Position numbers and translations under genes: made by a program. Below the pieces are notes generated by a model. The model ran no database searches. It worked only from the letters and a program-made list of their open reading frames with translations, and had not been told where the DNA came from. From Trileptium ribeirensis (Eukaryota > Nematoda > Enoplea > Enoplida > Thoracostomopsidae), in assembly GCA_030248225.1 (NCBI GenBank), contig JASANE010003168.1, forward strand, positions 1-64,000: DNA of 64,000 bases. Reading direction: 5' to 3'. Positions 9,071 through 18,527 of the stretch are shown piece after piece. Each line of letters starts with the position of its first letter. Positions within the stretch are counted from its first letter, which is position 1.

Positions 9071-9430
9071 TTTAGTTGTTTACAGGGCCGAATTGGCACG
9101 TTTCGGCCACTGTCCGTTGTGAGTTGCTGCTGCGTACCAGCTCATCGCTGCTTGTTGCACATAGGAGGTCTATCTACAGCTTACTGTCGTCTGCTCTGCG
9201 AAGGGGGGTTTGTTAAAATTAGTCTTCATATCGTTGTTATGTATAATTGGTAGATGCTTGAAAGTGGGAGCTATTTTAAATTTGCGTCGTATGTAGATGG
9301 TGTTGCTGCTTAAAAGTGGGAACTACTTTAAATTTATGTTGTATGTGAATGGTTTGCGCCGCGGTTTTAACTTTGTTCTGTTATTTGAGTTGCCGTTATC
9401 GAAATCAGTCCAAAAGGAGAAAGATTAGGG

Positions 9431-9470
9431 TATAAAAGACGGTGGTACCCTTTAAGGCTGGAATCAGTCG
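9431..9470 (+). promoter_or_regulatory. TATA box and initiator, probable LTR promoter
   Basis: TATAAAAG at 9431-9438 is followed by TCAGT at 9464-9468, the arthropod-type initiator, at about the expected 30-base spacing. A GCGGCTC follows. This is a strong RNA polymerase II core promoter and would put the R start near 9466 if the region is the LTR. Confidence 0.6.
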
Positions 9471-9860
9471 AGCGGCTCTTTTCAAAATTTTGACGTCCTT
9501 TTCGGCGGTTGTCGCCGACTAGTTTTGCTTACGTTTTCATTTCGTTTCAGCTTCTTGATGCAGCGCTCGCCCGGGTGACTCTTCGGTATGCAGACGTGCG
9601 GAAGAGCTCCACCCGAGGCCTTTCCAATCATAGAGTTTCTCGTATTTTTCCGTTTCCGTTGGAGGGCGGCCCTTGCGGAGGCCGGGGCGTCTAATGGATG
9701 CCCTGGGCCCCCGCAGGTGTCGGTCCCGCGCACAAAATTTTAAAACTGATAAGGGGTCGAATAAATCTAAAGCAGAAGCTGGCTCATGCTCGACTGGTTC
9801 CCCACTCCCGGGCCATTTTTTTGCACCGGTCCTGGGAGTGTTGACCAAGCTGTACATATG

Positions 9861-10612
9861 AGAGGTGCTAAAAGTCACGAGGTGCTAGCCTAGAGTAAAT
9901 TGCGCGTTTGCAAACGGAAAGCTTTTAGGTCGGTCTGGCGATTGCTTAGTGGTTCATTAACGGTTTTGTGTAGTGTTCATTTAGGTTGATTTAAGATTTA
10001 GTGAAAATTTCACCTAGGGTCAACCGAATTTTACGTGACGCCTGGGTGAGTCCAATCGACGGTCAATCGGATAATTAGGTAGGTTCAACCAGGCGGTTAG
10101 TTAACATATTCGGGCCAACTAGGATCTCGTATCGCTACTGTTTAGGTCCGGTTGAGATTTTACCCAGCCCTTACTCGGGTTTGGTTAACGATTATCTCGC
10201 CTTCGTTTGAGCCTTACGAGTTAATCTGTAACCTACGAGGGTTAACCGTCGTATCCGTTCTTCAGTTACGCATGAAACTATGTTCTTGCTGGTGCGGTTT
10301 CCGATATTTAAAGCGGGTCAGAAATTCTGCTCCTATCCGAACCAGTTTCGACTCGTCAACATCCTAGTTGGGTCTCCCGTTCGCTCCGGGTAACTTTTGC
10401 CATGCAGACGTGGGAAAGGGGTGCCTCGGGGTGTCTGGGTGGCAGCGATAGTGGTGTGAAAATTCCAGTATTTGCAAATGATCAGGCAGATGTTCATGTT
10501 CTACACGGCGTCAAAGAAAAAATTTTTTGGGTTGAAATCTATTAAAGGCCAAATAGTGCAGCAAAATTGTAGAAATTGACAACATGAAATCACCTCCAGG
10601 AATGCTCATATA
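9861..10612. other. No gene seen
   Basis: Mixed-composition DNA just beyond the candidate LTR. Many short Thr/Val-type frames occur but none resembles a known protein. It may still belong to the retroelement or to an older repeat. Confidence 0.3.
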
Positions 10613-10708
10613 CACCCTAACGGGTGAAGCGGAAATTGTAGTATACACCCCGATTGGGTGATGTAGGTGTATATCTTTTCATTATTTTATTGTACACCCC
10701 GCGGGGTG
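10613..10708. repeat. Three spaced CACCC...GGGTG palindromes
   Basis: CACCCTAACGGGTG (10613-10626), CACCCCGATTGGGTG (10646-10660) and CACCCCGCGGGGTG (10695-10708) are three small inverted repeats with the same arms and different centres. Changed centres with kept arms suggest selection on pairing or on a dimeric binding site, or one repeat family. Confidence 0.55.
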
Positions 10709-10739
10709 GTTTCATAGAAATCTTGTACAAATGAACGCG

Positions 10740-11259
10740 GAAATAGTAAATCATTGAAGTGTTTTATTATGCAAGCGATTTGGTTTTTGTTAAATTTATA
10801 TAAGATCCGGTACGACCTGGCAAAGCCCGGAAACCTCAAGCGAGGCGATTGCTACTAGGTATCATGCACTTAATGAGTACTAGTGTACACCACCGGCGTT
10901 CGGATTCGCACCGAACCCCCGCATTTTGAACTTCTGCCCACACCACAACCGCCCTTCCGCTCAATGCGCCTCGGAACTCCTACGCGCTCACGCGTTCGCC
11001 TAGCTGTATTTCCGTACCGCCCTTCGCCCGCTATTAATGGTCAGACATAAATAACTGAGCCGAATTTCGCACCAAAATTTTATCACCCAGCTTAAACTAA
11101 CCGACCCGAAATGTACCACTCAAACCCACTCGAGTAAACTAAAACGTACGTCCCGTTAGAGCAATTACAACTCAGCGCCCAGACCAAAATTTACCACCTT
11201 GATCCTTCAATCTGGTGATTCCCACTAGTCCTGTCCCATCCATCGGGCATTTTCAGGGA
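10740..11259. other. No gene seen
   Basis: Mildly GC-rich, stop-dense DNA. CCTGGCAAAGCCC near 10818 matches the core of the repeat family at 11,260, so this may be an older copy. Nothing else recognisable. Confidence 0.3.
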
Positions 11260-11558
11260 GACTGAAATCAAAAGAGGGAATAGCGGGTCAGCCTCATTAC
11301 CTGTGAGCAGGCTTAGGGGATGACCCTCCCTCAGGGGGACCTCCATACCATTAGACACGTGGGCCAATATAGGGGCCAGGCCGAACACCCTGGTAAACCC
11401 GCCGAGCAGCCCGCTAAGCTAAGCGGTTCCCATCGGTTAGATTAGGATCCACCGGGGAATCGTGTAAGCCGGGGTTGTCCGGGCACCACCATGAATACTG
11501 AGCGTGGTGCAGCTGGGATCCCTTAGGGCCAGAACTGGTCCTAGTACAGTATATATTA
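11260..11558 (+). repeat. Dispersed repeat family R1, copy 1, with A-rich tail
   Basis: This copy shares blocks with 39,380-39,700 (same strand) and 47,097-47,435 (opposite strand). GGCCAGGCCGAACACCCTGG (near 11,375) is the clearest, and the remaining blocks keep the same order. It runs straight into a long A tract, as a retroposon (SINE-like) 3' end would. No coding capacity is visible. Confidence 0.6.
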
Positions 11559-11583
11559 AAAAAAAAAAAAAAGAAAAAATAAC

Positions 11584-11628
<45 letters not shown>

Positions 11629-11634
11629 AAAAAA
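11559..11634 (+). repeat. Poly-A tract with a 42-A uninterrupted run
   Basis: The tract contains a pure run of 42 A at 11585-11626, flanked by shorter A runs. Such a pure run suggests a recent retroposon tail, although assembly error is possible at homopolymers. Confidence 0.8.
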
Positions 11635-12288
11635 CAAAACAAGTATTCAATCAGGTAAAACTCGTTTTTTTCCGCACTCCATATGACATTAAATGAAGCA
11701 GTGCTTCTTATAGCTGCATATCTCGATAATTTGAAAACTGCCTGAATTATCAAACAACTTAACATCACTAATCATACCGCAGGCGATTGGTATAAATATT
11801 GCCGAGACATAGCCGTCACATTCAATCGCGGCCATTGGCAAAATTTAACGATTGGTGGCCCTAACATTGATGCATAAATTGACGAATCCAAATTTTTTCG
11901 CTAAAAATGCGGCAAGATCAGTACGGTTGGTTGGGCACATTTCCACGATAATGAATGTATTTTTCACTTTCGCATTTTTTTCCAATTACCCATATCTCAG
12001 CAACCGCATAAAATTCCTTCGATTCTACATCCAATGGTGAAGAACTCATCTAAATCAGCCCACCCAGTCAAGAGTTATTGTAATTTGAACAAAAATAACC
12101 ATTTTTCTGTTATTCAATTTTGAGATTTTACTATTTTCAGCGGGTCCACTATCTCACAGTTTGGTCCTATAGCTCTAATTTCATTTTCAAGCAAAATAGC
12201 GAAGAAAGCGGATCATTTGGGCTAGGGGATTGGAGAAGAATATTAAGGAGTTTCGACACGAAAAAGCCGAAATAACGAGATATAACCA
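11635..12288. other. No gene seen
   Basis: AT-rich DNA with short frames in every phase and no recognisable domain, tandem repeat or terminal repeat. Confidence 0.3.
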
Positions 12289-12490
12289 TACCGAATCCCC
12301 AACCAAACAAAGAATAATGGATAGCATATGAGGTATCACTGAAAACGGGCCACCCAGTTTTCGTTATGCTCATGCGAAACAGCAGAGAAAATAGGTTTAT
12401 GGATACCGATACCAAATTCCCAACCAGACCAGGAATAATGAATAGCATCTGATGTATCACTGAAAGAGAGCGACTGGTTTTGTGGTATGA
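12289..12490. repeat. Imperfect tandem duplication, ~120-bp period
   Basis: About 80 bases at 12289-12369 recur at 12409-12489 with scattered changes (blocks such as AATAATG, ATAGCAT and GTATCACTGAAA). A weaker third trace (CATCACTGAAAAG) occurs near 12520. Confidence 0.6.
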
Positions 12491-12529
12491 GACGATTGGG
12501 GGTCCAGATACTATGGGGGCATCACTGAA

Positions 12530-13937
12530 AAGATGTTGGGCCGCATCCCGGAATTTCCCCCTCCCCTCTCCACGGCCGATTACTTTCTATAGCTGTGCAA
12601 TACCCTTGCCAGAAGATTCAACTTTTTCGCGGCCAATGTTTAGAATGTTTGAAAAATTCTACCCGCCATAAGGAATTAACGGCGTACACAAACCACTGAG
12701 ATTTGTAGGAGTAAAATCCGCATCCATCTTGGAATTGAACGGCTAACTTACGAAAGTCTGTGGTTTTTAGAATTTTGATTTTGACCTCATTATCAAGGAC
12801 AGCCGACCCAACAACCCATAAAGATATAAATACAATCGAATAATCAGACTTTTAATTTTTATAACGTTTATATATTTTTCGTAACTATTTGTCATTTTGA
12901 TATAAAGCACTGCGGTTATTCTTTTGGAGTTCAGTGGCTAGGGCATGGTATATTCCCTAAAAATTATTTATGACACAGTTCCTATTCTTATAGTCAAGAA
13001 TTGTCGCCGATAAATGGTTTCGTGTATATAAACATCGACACCGGACCTAAGTGGTAGATAATTGAGCGGAGCGAAGCGAAGTACTTTTGTTTTCGTCAGA
13101 GGGGTAAAATCGGCACCGTCTGTTCGTCCGTCCTTCCATCGAACTTCTCGATAAATACTGCGCCGATTTATTGTTTTGTTTGGAAGGCCTTATATCCTTC
13201 AGATGCAAAAAATATAGTTTTTGGCAAAATTTGTTTTAGTTAATTAGTAATTAGCTAATTATTTAAGCGTGCTAGCCTATTTTTAGCATTTTCGAACAAA
13301 AATTGCTTATTTGTCAACAAACAATTAGTGTAAAGGTATTATTTTGATGCGTATAGTATATCTCGCCGTGCTGATAACGAATCTGGATTGTATTAGTATT
13401 CGAGGATGTTAAAAAGATGCTAAATAGTTAACTAATTAGCTAATTACTAATAAATTAGACAATTTTTCGAAACTTTTCATAGTGCTCAGAAATAAAAAAA
13501 ATTGCTCCCTGGGGTTTACGACATCGCTGATCACTAATATGACATTTATCAAGCTCTAAAACATGACCGCATTTGGGAATTAATTAATTAATTAAATAGC
13601 TAATTTGTTAATTTTATGCAAATTTTAAAATCACCCTAATTTTCACCGCTCACTTTTTGTAATTTATTATGTATACTAGTTATTAATCACAAAATTTCGC
13701 AGCGGTGAATTCTGTTCTGTGAATCAGCAATACAAATATTTATTTTATAAGATTTTGCGTAAATGCTATTATTTTGTGTTAACACTGAGCCCGCAGTACG
13801 TAACTAACCACCGAAAATTAGACGAACACTGTAGCTTCTAAACGATTTTATAAATATATATAATACATGAGTTTTCGCTGTAGCATAATTCGATCTGAAT
13901 TTGGGTTGGTTCTACAGAAGGCACAGTTTCGAAAAGC
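12530..13937. other. No gene seen; AT-rich with TTAATTA-type motifs
   Basis: The stretch is AT-rich. 13,060-13,160 has a GCGAAGCGAA repeat and a TCCGTCC run. 13,240-13,620 is rich in TTAATTAG and TTAATTAA words, some arranged as inverted copies. No coding signal is seen. Confidence 0.3.
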
Positions 13938-13939
13938 AA

Positions 13940-14252
13940 AAATTTATCCCTTTTACTTTACCGCATTTTGTTGGGGATAGATAAATTTATCCCCTTTTAC
14001 TTTACCGCAGTTTGTTGGGGATAGATAAATTTATCCCCTTTTACTTTACCGCAGTTTGCTGGGGATAGATAAATTTTCCCCTTTTACTTTACCGCAGTTT
14101 GTTGGGGATAGATAAATTTATCCCCTTTTACTTTACCGCAGTTTGTTGGGGGTAGATAAATTTATCCCCTTTTACTTTACCGCAGTTTGTTGGGGCTGGA
14201 TAAATTTATCCCCTTTTACTTTACCGCAGTTTGTTGAGGATAGATAAATTTG
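13940..14252. repeat. 44-bp minisatellite, about 7 copies
   Basis: The unit, 44 bases, begins AAATTTATCCCC and ends GGGGATAGAT. It is repeated about seven times with one to three changes per copy, and the fourth copy is one base short. The unit contains TTTATCCCC and GGGGATAGA, so each junction can form a hairpin (TATCCCC with GGGGATA). The high identity indicates recent expansion. Confidence 0.95.
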
Positions 14253-14360
14253 TAAAACTGACTGAAACAGTAAATTGTTGTTAGTCGTCCACTATCAGAA
14301 ACTTATCTCTGTGTGCGGTTAAATTTTACTACCCAACTTAGTGAGAATGGGACTAACCAT

Positions 14361-14583
14361 CATACATGCTCATAGAGGGCTAGGGTGTTTGTCCCCCTGA
14401 AACACCAAACATCCTATCCCTCCTGGCAGGTTGTCCGACCTCTCGGACGGCGCCTAGATACGCCGAACCCATAGGCCCGCACTCCCCCTGACCACTCGCT
14501 GCCTCAGCTTGGAAGCCCGAAGGCCGAACCCTTTTGTGGTCCTGACTACTCCCTTCCAAGGGACCACAGCATGGACATGTATG
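14361..14583 (+). mobile_element. Short TIR element, CATACATG family (M1)
   Basis: It starts CATACATGCTCATAG and ends CATGTATG, so the outer 8 bases are inverted repeats. The inside is GC-rich, with a CCCCCTGA block near the left end as in other copies. There is no coding capacity. Length is 223 bp. ACCA-like flanks are suggestive but do not prove a target duplication. Confidence 0.6.
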
Positions 14584-15653
14584 ACCAACCATTTATGCAA
14601 CTTTATAGAACGGTTATGAGCCCAAAGGTTTACGGGCGAGTGTATGTTAGTTTTCATGAAGATGAATCTCGCTCGTCTTTCCATGCATTTGTTCGATATT
14701 CCTAATGATGTTTACTGTTTCAGAACGAAAGAAGAGCAAACGATGAAGTAGATCGAGCCTTAATTTTGCGATTCTGAAATGGCGATTCAATTATCATAAA
14801 TCTTTTATGCTTGATACCTAACATTAATCCCGCAGACAGCGAGAGCTAGCTAGTTGTGTATGCTAACATAGCTCGTCTTATCTGAAAACACAGGTTGGAA
14901 GCCTGAATAAAGCACTAAATCATCCACGTTCTAGCAATCACCTAAAGTAAATCTGCGTTTTAAGGTCACTCTTAAAACTAGACTTAGAACCCTCTTAGTA
15001 ATATATATTGAAGAGCTAATAACTTACTTGATACGTAAGGTGTAGGCGTATTTCCAGCAACCATCCTGGTGATTTTGCCTTTAATTATATTTAATTACGA
15101 TGAATTAAACAACACTCATAATTCAACACTGAGTGGTCGAATTGATGTCGTTGAAGACTATATATCGTCATCTTCATTTTTTGGGACATAGAGTGCTAGT
15201 TCTGCATCCTGGTCCCTCTTGTTTAAAAAAGTTATTTTGCAATTTTAGCATTATCAATTATACCAAAATTTCTTAATTTTTTCGTAACTAATTTTAAGTT
15301 CCTCATGTAGCATCTTTATGTATGGCAGAGGTATATAACGTGACCAAGCAGAAGTCTAACCCATTTTAAGGCATACATGTTAACATTGGGTTTCACCAAG
15401 TATTTTCTTCCACCTGGGCCTACGTCTATTGCTGCAGCCTTGGCTCACAAGGTGTGTAGAAACTATATTTTTATGAAACTACAATATAAAAAATTTAACT
15501 GGAGCTTTCCAACTAGTTTGACGAGAATTGGGGTCTTCCCCGCGAGCACTTAATAAATATTAGTTCTATGACTGTAATGCCCAACTAAATGGATTCAATA
15601 TTTTCAATTCAGGATCAGCATAGTTTTCACTGTGTGTCGAGCTGTGCAGTATC
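14584..15653. other. No gene seen
   Basis: AT-rich, stop-dense DNA without recognisable coding, tandem or terminal repeats. Confidence 0.3.
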
Positions 15654-15654
15654 G

Positions 15655-16090
15655 GACATGCTCATAGGAGGAAAGGGGATGATTATACGGCTGTAGTGCG
15701 GGTCCCCTTTTTCCAACCTCGGTGCCTCACCGATCCGCCTGAGGATAGTCCCCCAGCTTCCACAGCGCCATAGGCGTGTAGAAATTTTAGCCAAAAATTG
15801 GAGTGAAATAGCTAAAATTGGCCGAAAATTGGGGAAATATGGGGAAAATTTTTATCAATTTTAAATCCCAAAAATATTTAAAATTTATGCCCCCTGACAA
15901 TCTCTCCCCCCTCGAAATTTTTTAGCAAAAATGTGTAAAAATTGAAAAAATCGGCTAAAAATTGGCAAAAATGGTGGGAAATTTCCAAATATTGTGGGAA
16001 ATTTTGAGAAATTAAAAAAATTTGAGTCCCAGAAAACTGAAACACCAGCTGTCTCGTGGGATCGTTGGCTATGTATCCCTTATGCATATA
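15655..16090 (+). mobile_element. CATACATG-family element, A-rich-core form (M1)
   Basis: The left end CATGCTCATAGGAGG and a GC-rich arm are followed by a long A-rich core with repeated AAAATTGG and AAAAATTGG words, then TTTGAGTCCCAG. The same order is seen at 36,617-36,930 and 57,180-57,500. The right end is not clear. Confidence 0.5.
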
Positions 16091-16468
16091 AATTAGACAG
16101 CGCAGCAAATCGATGTTAAACGATGAGCTGCTGTAACATAGTAAGCTGTTGAAAAAAATTTACTGAGACAAGCTACCTTTGATGAACATCGACTAAAACT
16201 GAACGATCTGTGGCGATTCTTACCGCTGACTTAAGTTTTCAAAATCGATATACTAATGAGCGTAGGCGCAACACACGTATTGCCAGTTGCCATACGTTGC
16301 GCAGTTGTTGCGTTGTTTTCCAAAGCGCTCTTGCCAATTTTGACGACTGAGCTATTTGAAACGAAAGTATGCCCTTTCTTCGGACGGGTGCCTGTATCAA
16401 AAGCTGCGGTTGCGGTTGAGAAGACACTTGGCTGCTTTGTGTCGCACTTAGGGCTTGGAAAAGTATCG

Positions 16469-16915
16469 CTACCCGGGCACCCCGGCACCCGACCCCACTA
16501 AACTACCAGGGTACCCGCTTAACTACCTGGGTAACCGACATTAATGTGAATAATTCTCGTAAGCCGCAGTATCAACTTACATTTACGAATGTTCGACGTT
16601 CAAATTACGTACCCAAATTCTTAAATAACCAATCCTTAGTGCTCAAAATAGGAACTGAACTTCATGTGAATCATATACTAGAAATAAACATGCAGTTGCA
16701 GCTTTTACTTATCTTATTTTGCTTTTAGGTTAGCTATATGTCTTAAGTTAAAAAGACAATTTTCTGTTAAGATCGGGAAAATAAGTTCTAGGTAACATTT
16801 AAAATACCTAATACCTGGGTACAGACCCATTACACGCGTACCCGACATGTCGGGTACAAAACTTTGGATACGGAGTACCCTGGTAGTAGTGCCCATGCTT
16901 GTTCCGGGCCTCGTC
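16469..16915. mobile_element. MITE-like element with degenerate GC-rich inverted ends
   Basis: CTACCAGGGTAC near 16,503 has its exact reverse complement GTACCCTGGTAG at about 16,876. CCCGG and GGCAC words are matched in the same order outside it. The middle is AT-rich and non-coding. A target duplication was not identified. Confidence 0.5.
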
Positions 16916-17120
16916 AATCGAATCCATTTATAGTCATTTATAAAAGTTGAAACCGTTTATACTTTGCGGCATCGTCGCAAGGCCCATTTCCCTCTGGTAC
17001 TTTTGAACCTCAAACGATTTGCCTTGCTTCCAAATTCGAAGAATTTTAACTCTCGCGCTGTTGAAGAGACTCCAAAACTCTTGTCTACAGAATCGATGTA
17101 GCATAAGGACTAGGTGGCGG

Positions 17121-17505
17121 TAGACTGGATAGAAACGAAATTGGGTCGAATTGTTGCAGCAGCTTGAACAGATGAGCCCAACTCTAAAAAGTGATATTAG
17201 CGGAACCAAGATCAAACGATTCGTTCGATTGTTTGGAAGAATGTTTATTAATTATTTCTAGTACAGCTGACTCAAATCTTTTTCTGCAACGGTAAATACT
17301 CCTGCGTCGTAGACTGCACAGAAACGAAGTTTTGGTCGATTGTTGCAGCTACTCGAACTGATGATCCCAACTCTTAGTAGTGATATCAGCGGAACCAACA
17401 TCGGACGATTCGTTCGATTGTTTGGAAAAATGCTTATTAATATTATTTATAATAGCTGACTCCAAATCGTTTTCTGCAACGGTAAATACTCCTGCGTCGT
17501 AGACA
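17121..17505. repeat. Tandem duplication, ~189-bp unit, two copies
   Basis: 17121-17309 and 17310-17499 share most of their sequence. Blocks include AACGATTCGTTCGATTGTTTGG-type words and TTCTGCAACGGTAAATACTC, followed by the start of a third unit (GTAGAC at 17,499). Confidence 0.75.
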
Positions 17506-18299
17506 TAACAAAACTCTTCTTCGTGTAAACAAAATCCGACCAGATTTCACAGAATAATAGCATGCAATCAAGTGGTAATTTTCAATTCTACTCGTCGATA
17601 ACAGTTCAATTTACACATGTAAAAGATGTGAAAACACCATTAGTCAGACAACGCTATTGTAACCACTATGCTATGTATTGTACTAATAAACATTAATTTT
17701 CGATATTTATATATCCGAAAAATGTAAAAAGCAGCATTGCAGAATGCACCTCACAAACGAAGCTTGAAGGGCATAAAATTATAACATTAAAAACGAACAA
17801 CTTAATATTGTCCCTCGAATCGTGTTTTCAGGTACAAAAATGTATATGAAAAAATGTATGTATATGAAAATCCAAGATTTGGTTGGATTTTAGTGTAATG
17901 GGAAAGGCGAATATTGCAGACAAGTCTAGTGTCGCAATATAACGCACGAATAGCAGTAAAATGAAAATTTCCGAAAATATGCTTAGCATAATGAAACGTC
18001 GTTCCAAGTGAAAATACACTTAAATCTTTACACAGGCTTATGACTGCTATGTAAAAAACACATACGGTAGCCTCGTTCGTATTGTTATTTTTAAGATAAG
18101 AGATAAAAGCTGCGCTATTAACCCCGCCGAAAAATGGCGGAGCTTATTTACAAATGGGCCATTGGGCGGAAATGATTTTTGAATACACAGCCAATATTCT
18201 ATACAAAGTTTTCACACAGAACAAAACAGGTAATCGAAAAATTTGTTTCTGAACATCTAACGTACATATATGGCTTTTTTTCAGTCTTTTTCGGAGAAC
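17506..18299. other. No gene seen
   Basis: AT-rich DNA with no recognisable coding region or repeat structure. Confidence 0.3.
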
Positions 18300-18359
18300 A
18301 CAGAATACGATCGCTGCACATAATATAGTGGTTAAGTTTAGGAGACTAACATTTAGCAC

Positions 18360-18485
18360 AATTATAGTTGAACAATCAAGGACGTAGTTGGGATTTTGAC
18401 ACCCGTCGACGCTTATATATTTATGTTACAGTGTTTTTGAAGTCTTCTTTTCACAGTCAATATTTGAAAATATGCACATGTAGTT
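18360..18485 (+). repeat. Dispersed ~125-bp repeat, copy 1
   Basis: From ATTATAGTTGAAC to ATATGCACATGTA the sequence recurs at 24,174-24,300 with moderate divergence. It borders the duplicated target region of the hAT insertion. Function unknown. Confidence 0.6.
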
Positions 18486-18527
18486 TCCTATATACCCTTT
18501 CAGGTAAACCCAGAATGCGGTCGCAGC

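Larger units (their letters stand above)
7967..9860 (+). repeat. Candidate 3' LTR region of the Gypsy element, ends unresolved
   Basis: This stretch lies downstream of the last ORF and contains an LTR-like promoter (9431-9467), an AATAAA at 9760-9765 about 295 bases further on, and strong hairpins. That order (U3, R, poly-A signal, U5) fits a long LTR. The limits are guesses: TGTGACC at 7967 and CTGTACA near 9856 are possible ends. The partner 5' LTR would be upstream of the window, so repetition cannot be tested here. Confidence 0.3.

Noticed and set aside
11414..11768. Minus-strand poly-Phe proteins
   Set aside because: They are translations of the A tract at 11,559-11,634.
13940..14252. 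CRISPR array
   Set aside because: Repeats are contiguous without unique spacers, in an animal genome; this is a minisatellite.
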